From an uncultured Draconibacterium sp. (GTDB lineage Bacteria > Bacteroidota > Bacteroidia > Bacteroidales > Prolixibacteraceae): a stretch of DNA of 64,000 nt. The stretch is taken from assembly GCF_963674925.1 (NCBI RefSeq), contig NZ_OY771647.1, positions 449,501-513,500 of the forward strand, written 5' to 3'. The notes under the pieces are model-generated. The model did no database searches, was not told the DNA's origin, and saw nothing but the letters and a program-made list of their open reading frames with translations. A program made the position numbers and the translations under genes. Position 1 is the first letter of the stretch. Each line of letters opens with the position of its first letter. Below are positions 60,355 to 64,000 of this stretch, in pieces.

Positions 60355-60588
60355 CACAATTAAGAAATAGTTCTTTTCATTATTTATAAAAGAGGAACAA
60401 CAAGAATTTATCTCCTCACATTCGGTTCCTTGTTGAAGCTTGATTAAAGTACAAACACCGCGGTTTTTTAACTACGCAAACGCAAACTGTCCTTCACTGT
60501 CCCTGAAAGCAAACTAATAGTTAGATCAAGACAAACAAAACAAGGAATACAAGGCCAGCCCACTACCTCAAGGGTTGGCTTTTTTTTG
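60355..60588 (+). ncRNA. Candidate structured small RNA under LytTR-site control
   Basis: A region of about 230 nt with no convincing reading frame lies between the kinase and acyl-CoA synthetase genes. It starts at a LytTR triple site plus promoter and ends at a strong hairpin-T terminator (60554-60587). A long-range stem can form: TTCCTTGTT (60426-60434) with AACAAGGAA (60539-60547), enclosing CTTGAT (60439-60444) with ATCAAG (60525-60530), and an inner ACCGCGGT palindrome. Nested complementarity plus terminator suggest a structured RNA; expression and ends are predicted only. A 6S-like or antisense role is possible but untested. Confidence 0.45.
60554..60587 (+). terminator. Strong rho-independent terminator ending the candidate RNA
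   Basis: GCCAGCCC (60554-60561) pairs with GGGTTGGC (60572-60579), followed by eight T. No protein-coding gene ends here, since the kinase stop is 300 bp upstream. Confidence 0.85.
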
Positions 60589-60713
60589 CTCCTATTTCAA
60601 ACTTTTAGCGTAATTATCGGTTTCACCTCCAACAGTAATCATATTTAAGGTCAAACAATTTGTTTTAATGCTAAATATGGTATTTTTAGAAGTTAAATTT
60701 AAAACTGCTCGAA

Positions 60714-62354
60714 ATGCGTGATAAAACATTAGCAAAGCTATTTACTACGGCTTTTCATGAAAACTGGGAAGAACTAGCCTTTTCAGATTTTGAAGGTGGT
60801 GATTTTATTTACAAAGACATTGCCGGAACCATAAAATCGTTGCACCTGTTTTATCAACTTACCGGCTTGCAACGCGGCGACAAAATTGCAGTTTTGGGAA
60901 GAAACTCATCGCAGTGGGCAGCCACTTTTCTGTCGGCTCTTTCTGCCGGGCTGGTAATTGTTCCTATTCTGCCCGATTTTAATAAGAACGATACCAACCA
61001 CATTATCAACCACTCCGAATCAAAACTGGTTATTGGTGCCAGTGCACTTTTGGAAAAGGTTGACCTCGAATTATCGGAAAAACTACAGGCAATAATTAAG
61101 CTCGAAGATTTTAGCTTATATGCCGCAAAAGATGAAAATATTCAATACAAACTCAACGATGGATTTCAATACTACAAGGAAAACCAATTAAGTAAAGCAG
61201 CTTTTGTTTTTGAAGAATGGGAACCCGAAGAGATGTGTATTATCTCGTATACATCGGGCACCTCGGGTTTTACAAAAGGAGTAATGATACCGGAACGAAG
61301 TCTGCTATCGAACGTAATTTTTGCACAGGAACACATGCCTCTGGTTCCCGGAAATAAAATAGTTTCGTTTTTGCCAATGGCACATGTTTACGGACTGCTT
61401 TTCGAGTTCTTATTCCCGGTTAGTAAAGGATGTCACATTACTTTCCTGAGCAAAATGCCTTCTCCGGCTGTTATTACAAAAGCTTTCGGAGAAATAAAAC
61501 CACACCTTATCTTATCTGTGCCGCTGGTAATTGAGAAGATCTACAAAAAACGTATACTGCCGGCAATTGAAAAGCCTTCGGTTAAATTTATGCTGAAAGT
61601 ACCGATCATTTCAACTATTATTCTGAAAAAGATCCGGACAACAATGATTGAAACATTTGGCGGACGTTTCTACGAAATTGTAATTGGCGGTGCACCATTA
61701 AGCGCCGACGTTGAGGCTTTTTTTAAACGCATTAATTTCCCGTTTACCATTGGCTACGGAATGACGGAATGCGGCCCACTGATTAGTTATGAAGCATGGG
61801 ATAAAACAATGCCCTCTTCGGCCGGAACGCTTGTCGACCGTATGGAAGTTCGAATCGATTCGCAAGATCCCTATAATGTGGTTGGAGAGATTCAGGTAAA
61901 AGGCGAAAATGTAATGTTGGGTTATTACAAAAACGAAAAGGAAACCAAAGCGGTGCTTACCGAAGATGGCTGGCTAAAAACCGGCGATCTGGGTGTAATT
62001 GATCAGAACAACTTTATTTACATTCGCGGACGATCGAAAAACATGCTGCTTGGCCCATCGGGGCAGAATATTTACCCCGAAGAAATTGAAGCAAAACTTT
62101 GCAACCAAAGTTATATTGCCGAGTGTGTGGTTGTTGAGCGCGACCATAAACTGGTAGCACTGGTATACCCCGATTTTGAATCGATGAAAACGGACAACAT
62201 TGACGAAAATGAGTTGCCGGCAATAATGGCCGAAAATCAAAAAAAGGCCAATGCCGAATTGCCGCGTTACGAGCATGTTAGCCGCATCGAGCTGGTTGAC
62301 GAAGAGTTCGAAAAAACGCCAAAACGAAATATAAAACGCTACAAATACGTATAA
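60714..62354 (+). CDS. Long-chain acyl-CoA synthetase (AMP-binding family)
   Basis: A 546-residue ANL-superfamily ligase activating a carboxylic acid as an acyl-adenylate and then acyl-CoA. A3-type motif CIISYTSGTSGFTKGVM (about 174-190), A5-type YGMTECGPLISY (about 344-355), the hinge-region GWLKTGDLGVID (about 420-431) and the C-terminal lysine motif TPKRNIKRYKYV. The probable substrate is a fatty acid. A bidirectional terminator follows, shared with the convergent MscS gene. Confidence 0.88.
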   Translation: MRDKTLAKLFTTAFHENWEELAFSDFEGGDFIYKDIAGTIKSLHLFYQLTGLQRGDKIAVLGRNSSQWAATFLSALSAGLVIVPILPDFNKNDTNHIINHSESKLVIGASALLEKVDLELSEKLQAIIKLEDFSLYAAKDENIQYKLNDGFQYYKENQLSKAAFVFEEWEPEEMCIISYTSGTSGFTKGVMIPERSLLSNVIFAQEHMPLVPGNKIVSFLPMAHVYGLLFEFLFPVSKGCHITFLSKMPSPAVITKAFGEIKPHLILSVPLVIEKIYKKRILPAIEKPSVKFMLKVPIISTIILKKIRTTMIETFGGRFYEIVIGGAPLSADVEAFFKRINFPFTIGYGMTECGPLISYEAWDKTMPSSAGTLVDRMEVRIDSQDPYNVVGEIQVKGENVMLGYYKNEKETKAVLTEDGWLKTGDLGVIDQNNFIYIRGRSKNMLLGPSGQNIYPEEIEAKLCNQSYIAECVVVERDHKLVALVYPDFESMKTDNIDENELPAIMAENQKKANAELPRYEHVSRIELVDEEFEKTPKRNIKRYKYV

Positions 62355-62358
62355 AAAA

Positions 62359-62384
62359 ACTCCGGGAAAATTCCCGGAGTTTTT
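62359..62384. terminator. Bidirectional terminator between acyl-CoA synthetase and MscS gene
   Basis: ACTCCGGGAA pairs with TTCCCGGAGT (62359-62368 with 62371-62380), with A-run before and T-run after, so it can serve both convergent genes. Confidence 0.85.
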
Positions 62385-62404
62385 TATTAATATATCGTCT
62401 GAAT

Positions 62405-63229
62405 TTATTTCTCCAGTTTGTCTAAATGCACATCCATTTGAGGGAAAGGAATAGTAATTCCGGCCTCATCGAGTGCAACTTTTCCGGCTTCGTACACATC
62501 AAAATATACTACCCAGTAATCGGCAGGCAATGTATAGGGGCGAACGGCCAGATTTACCGAACTGTCGCCCAGGCCTTTTACGCCAACAAAAGGTGCCGGA
62601 TCTTTCAGCACTTTCGGATGACTTTCAATTATTTTCAGTAGCACATCTTTGGCCTGTTTTATATTCGATCCGTAAGAAATACCAAAATCCATATCCACCC
62701 TTATCAAACCTTCAGTGGTATAGTTTACAATATCGTTGCCCGATACCGAGGCGTTTGGCAGGATAACGGTTTTGTTTTCGGGCGTTAAAAGTATAGTAAC
62801 AAAAATGTGTATCTCTTTTACTGTTCCAAGGTGACCCTGCGAAACAATCAAGTCGCCCACTTTAAAGGGTTTAAAAGCCAGTATCATTACTCCTGCTGCA
62901 AAATTCGCCAGAGTTCCCTGCATGGCCATGCCAACGGCAAGTCCGGCAGCACCAAGCACCGCAATAAACGACGTGGTTTCGATCCCTACCATTTTGGCAA
63001 CACTGATCAAAAGCATCACCTTTAGAAGAATGTTTATCATACTTCCAAGAAAACCGCTTACCGAAACATTAACGTTACGTTTCTCCATAATTTTTGTAGT
63101 TCTCCTGGTAATAGTTTTTATAATCCAAAAACCCAGTATCAGAACTACAATGGCTGCAATTACCTTTAAACCGTAGGTAATTATTAAATCATAGGCCTTT
63201 TCAAGATAATCTGTTACTTGCTCATTCAT
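62405..63229 (-). CDS. Small-conductance mechanosensitive channel (MscS family)
   Basis: A 274-residue inner-membrane channel. Three transmembrane helices near the N-terminus (about 18-38, 60-82, 88-110), with the pore helix VLGAAGLAVGMAMQGTLANF showing the small-residue packing typical of MscS TM3. A cytoplasmic beta domain (about 125-185) has FKPFKVGDLIVSQGHLGTVK and the alpha/beta C-terminal domain follows. It releases solutes at hypo-osmotic shock. Confidence 0.9.
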   Translation of the reverse strand: MNEQVTDYLEKAYDLIITYGLKVIAAIVVLILGFWIIKTITRRTTKIMEKRNVNVSVSGFLGSMINILLKVMLLISVAKMVGIETTSFIAVLGAAGLAVGMAMQGTLANFAAGVMILAFKPFKVGDLIVSQGHLGTVKEIHIFVTILLTPENKTVILPNASVSGNDIVNYTTEGLIRVDMDFGISYGSNIKQAKDVLLKIIESHPKVLKDPAPFVGVKGLGDSSVNLAVRPYTLPADYWVVYFDVYEAGKVALDEAGITIPFPQMDVHLDKLEK

Positions 63230-63359
63230 AGTACATAAATTTTAAATATTCTTCAAGTTAAATAAAAAATAGTCCAGAATCAATAGGTCGCAGAACAAAT
63301 GTTCACTTATAAATTAACCGGAAATATTGCTACATTTGTTTTAACTAACTACTACCTTA

Positions 63360-64000
63360 ATGAACTTAAAGTCAAGCAAACTCGTTTCTGAGGATCGGCT
63401 ATTGTCGTTGGATTTTTTTCGCGGAATTACGATGTTTCTGTTAATAGCGGAAGGTACACATCTTTGGTCGGTATTAGTTCAGCCACCAATTGAAGGAACC
63501 ATTTTCGAAAGTTTCTTTGTTCAGTTTCATCACCATCCCTGGAACGGATTACATTTTTGGGACCTCATTCAGCCATTCTTCATGTTTATTGTTGGTGTGG
63601 CAATGCCTTTTTCGTATGCAAAACGCAAAAAGCGAGGCGACTCAGAAGCTACAATCACCCGGCATATCATACAACGTTGTATTATTCTTTTGGCATTTGG
63701 TGTTGGATTGCACTGCGTCTACAACCGGGAATTGGTTTGGGAGCTTTGGAACGTTTTATCGCAACTTTCAGTAACCATTTTAATCGCTTACTTTTTAATG
63801 CGCTACAAGTGGTCAACTCAGATCATTGCTTCTATTGGGTTATTGCTATTAACAGAACTACTTTACCGTACATTTCCGCTTGATGGCTATAATCAGCCTT
63901 TTGTAAAAGACCATAATTTTGGTAGTTGGGTTGATATGCTATTAATGGGAAAAATTAACAACGGCGGTGGCTGGGTAGCCATCAACTGCCTTCCTACAGC
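63360..64000 (+). CDS. NagX/HGSNAT-like membrane acyltransferase, N-terminal part (runs off the right edge)
   Basis: The first 213 residues of a polytopic membrane protein, open to the window edge. The N-terminal ERLLSLDFFRG-type block seen here as DRLLSLDFFRGITMFLLIAE, followed by FWDLIQPFFMFIVGVAMPFS and a later WNVLSQLS motif, is the pattern of the DUF5009/heparan-alpha-glucosaminide acetyltransferase-like family. Members acetylate or remodel amino sugars at the membrane, probably using acetyl-CoA. The rest lies beyond the window. Start at the ATG at 63360. Confidence 0.78.
   Translation, partial: MNLKSSKLVSEDRLLSLDFFRGITMFLLIAEGTHLWSVLVQPPIEGTIFESFFVQFHHHPWNGLHFWDLIQPFFMFIVGVAMPFSYAKRKKRGDSEATITRHIIQRCIILLAFGVGLHCVYNRELVWELWNVLSQLSVTILIAYFLMRYKWSTQIIASIGLLLLTELLYRTFPLDGYNQPFVKDHNFGSWVDMLLMGKINNGGGWVAINCLPT

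Noticed and set aside
1..64000. tRNA or rRNA genes, or an intact insertion sequence
   Set aside because: No tRNA cloverleaf, rRNA core sequence or transposase catalytic motif was seen; a tRNAscan-SE run would be decisive.

Overview
The window looks like a chromosome segment of a Bacteroidota bacterium, probably an anaerobic or facultative member of Marinilabiliales/Prolixibacteraceae; the phylum is well supported, the family is only a guess. The support is a run of TAnnTTTG-type -7 promoter boxes typical of this phylum, a DUF5916 outer-membrane protein, a separate mutA/mutB methylmalonyl-CoA mutase pair, a SPOR protein with an HU-like N-terminus, a LytTR regulator paired with a beta-propeller LytS-type kinase, and many short interspersed palindromes of the kind found in these genomes. 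I found no rRNA, tRNA, CRISPR array, prophage or transposase.

Layout. 1-3055: 5' part of malate dehydrogenase and a DUF5916 protein. 3050-9087: a leftward five-gene efflux operon (ATPase, two MacB-type permeases, adaptor, TolC) with a terminator at its end. 9381-15842: an FAD oxidoreductase, then a leftward block of a tandem-duplicated unknown protein plus iorB/iorA, then lysA. A short 3' remnant of a second FAD oxidoreductase lies between iorA and lysA, so the ior block may be an insertion. 15930-23568: glycosyltransferase, Sua5-type enzyme, head-GIN protein, a frameshifted thioesterase, rimM, rpsP, lipoproteins and a dTDP-glucose dehydratase. 23651-32907: a 21-bp tandem repeat, a PAS histidine kinase, galE, the SPOR protein and small housekeeping genes. 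33009-40087: a glycine-rich secreted protein, metG, and two fasciclin-domain proteins. 40750-45900: a polytopic membrane protein and a tetraheme cytochrome / ferredoxin / NrfD electron-transfer module. 46085-50565: mutA and mutB with a GxxExxY gene between them, flanked by inverted repeats. 50686-54498: a DsrE-family gene with a stop codon in its signal peptide, an M28 peptidase and a redoxin. 54686-60590: two paralogous secreted proteins, a LytTR/LytS-type two-component operon and a candidate structured RNA. 60714-64000: acyl-CoA synthetase, MscS channel and the start of a NagX/HGSNAT-like membrane acyltransferase.

The most interesting region is about 55.3-60.6 kb. Three 9-bp ACCGCTTAT-like repeats, each separated by 12 bp, precede the LytTR regulator. 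A second matching triple follows the kinase gene and precedes a probable terminator-ended RNA. This 9+12 spacing is the classic geometry of LytTR-domain binding sites. The two divergent secreted paralogues carry a different motif, TTAACA-N5-TTAACA direct repeats resembling PhoP/PhoB-type boxes. The locus may therefore be an envelope-sensing system with an RNA output. Other notable points are the GxxExxY cassette inside the mut locus, the recombination scar around iorAB, the duplicated unknown protein beside iorB, and an electron-transfer module with no catalytic subunit.
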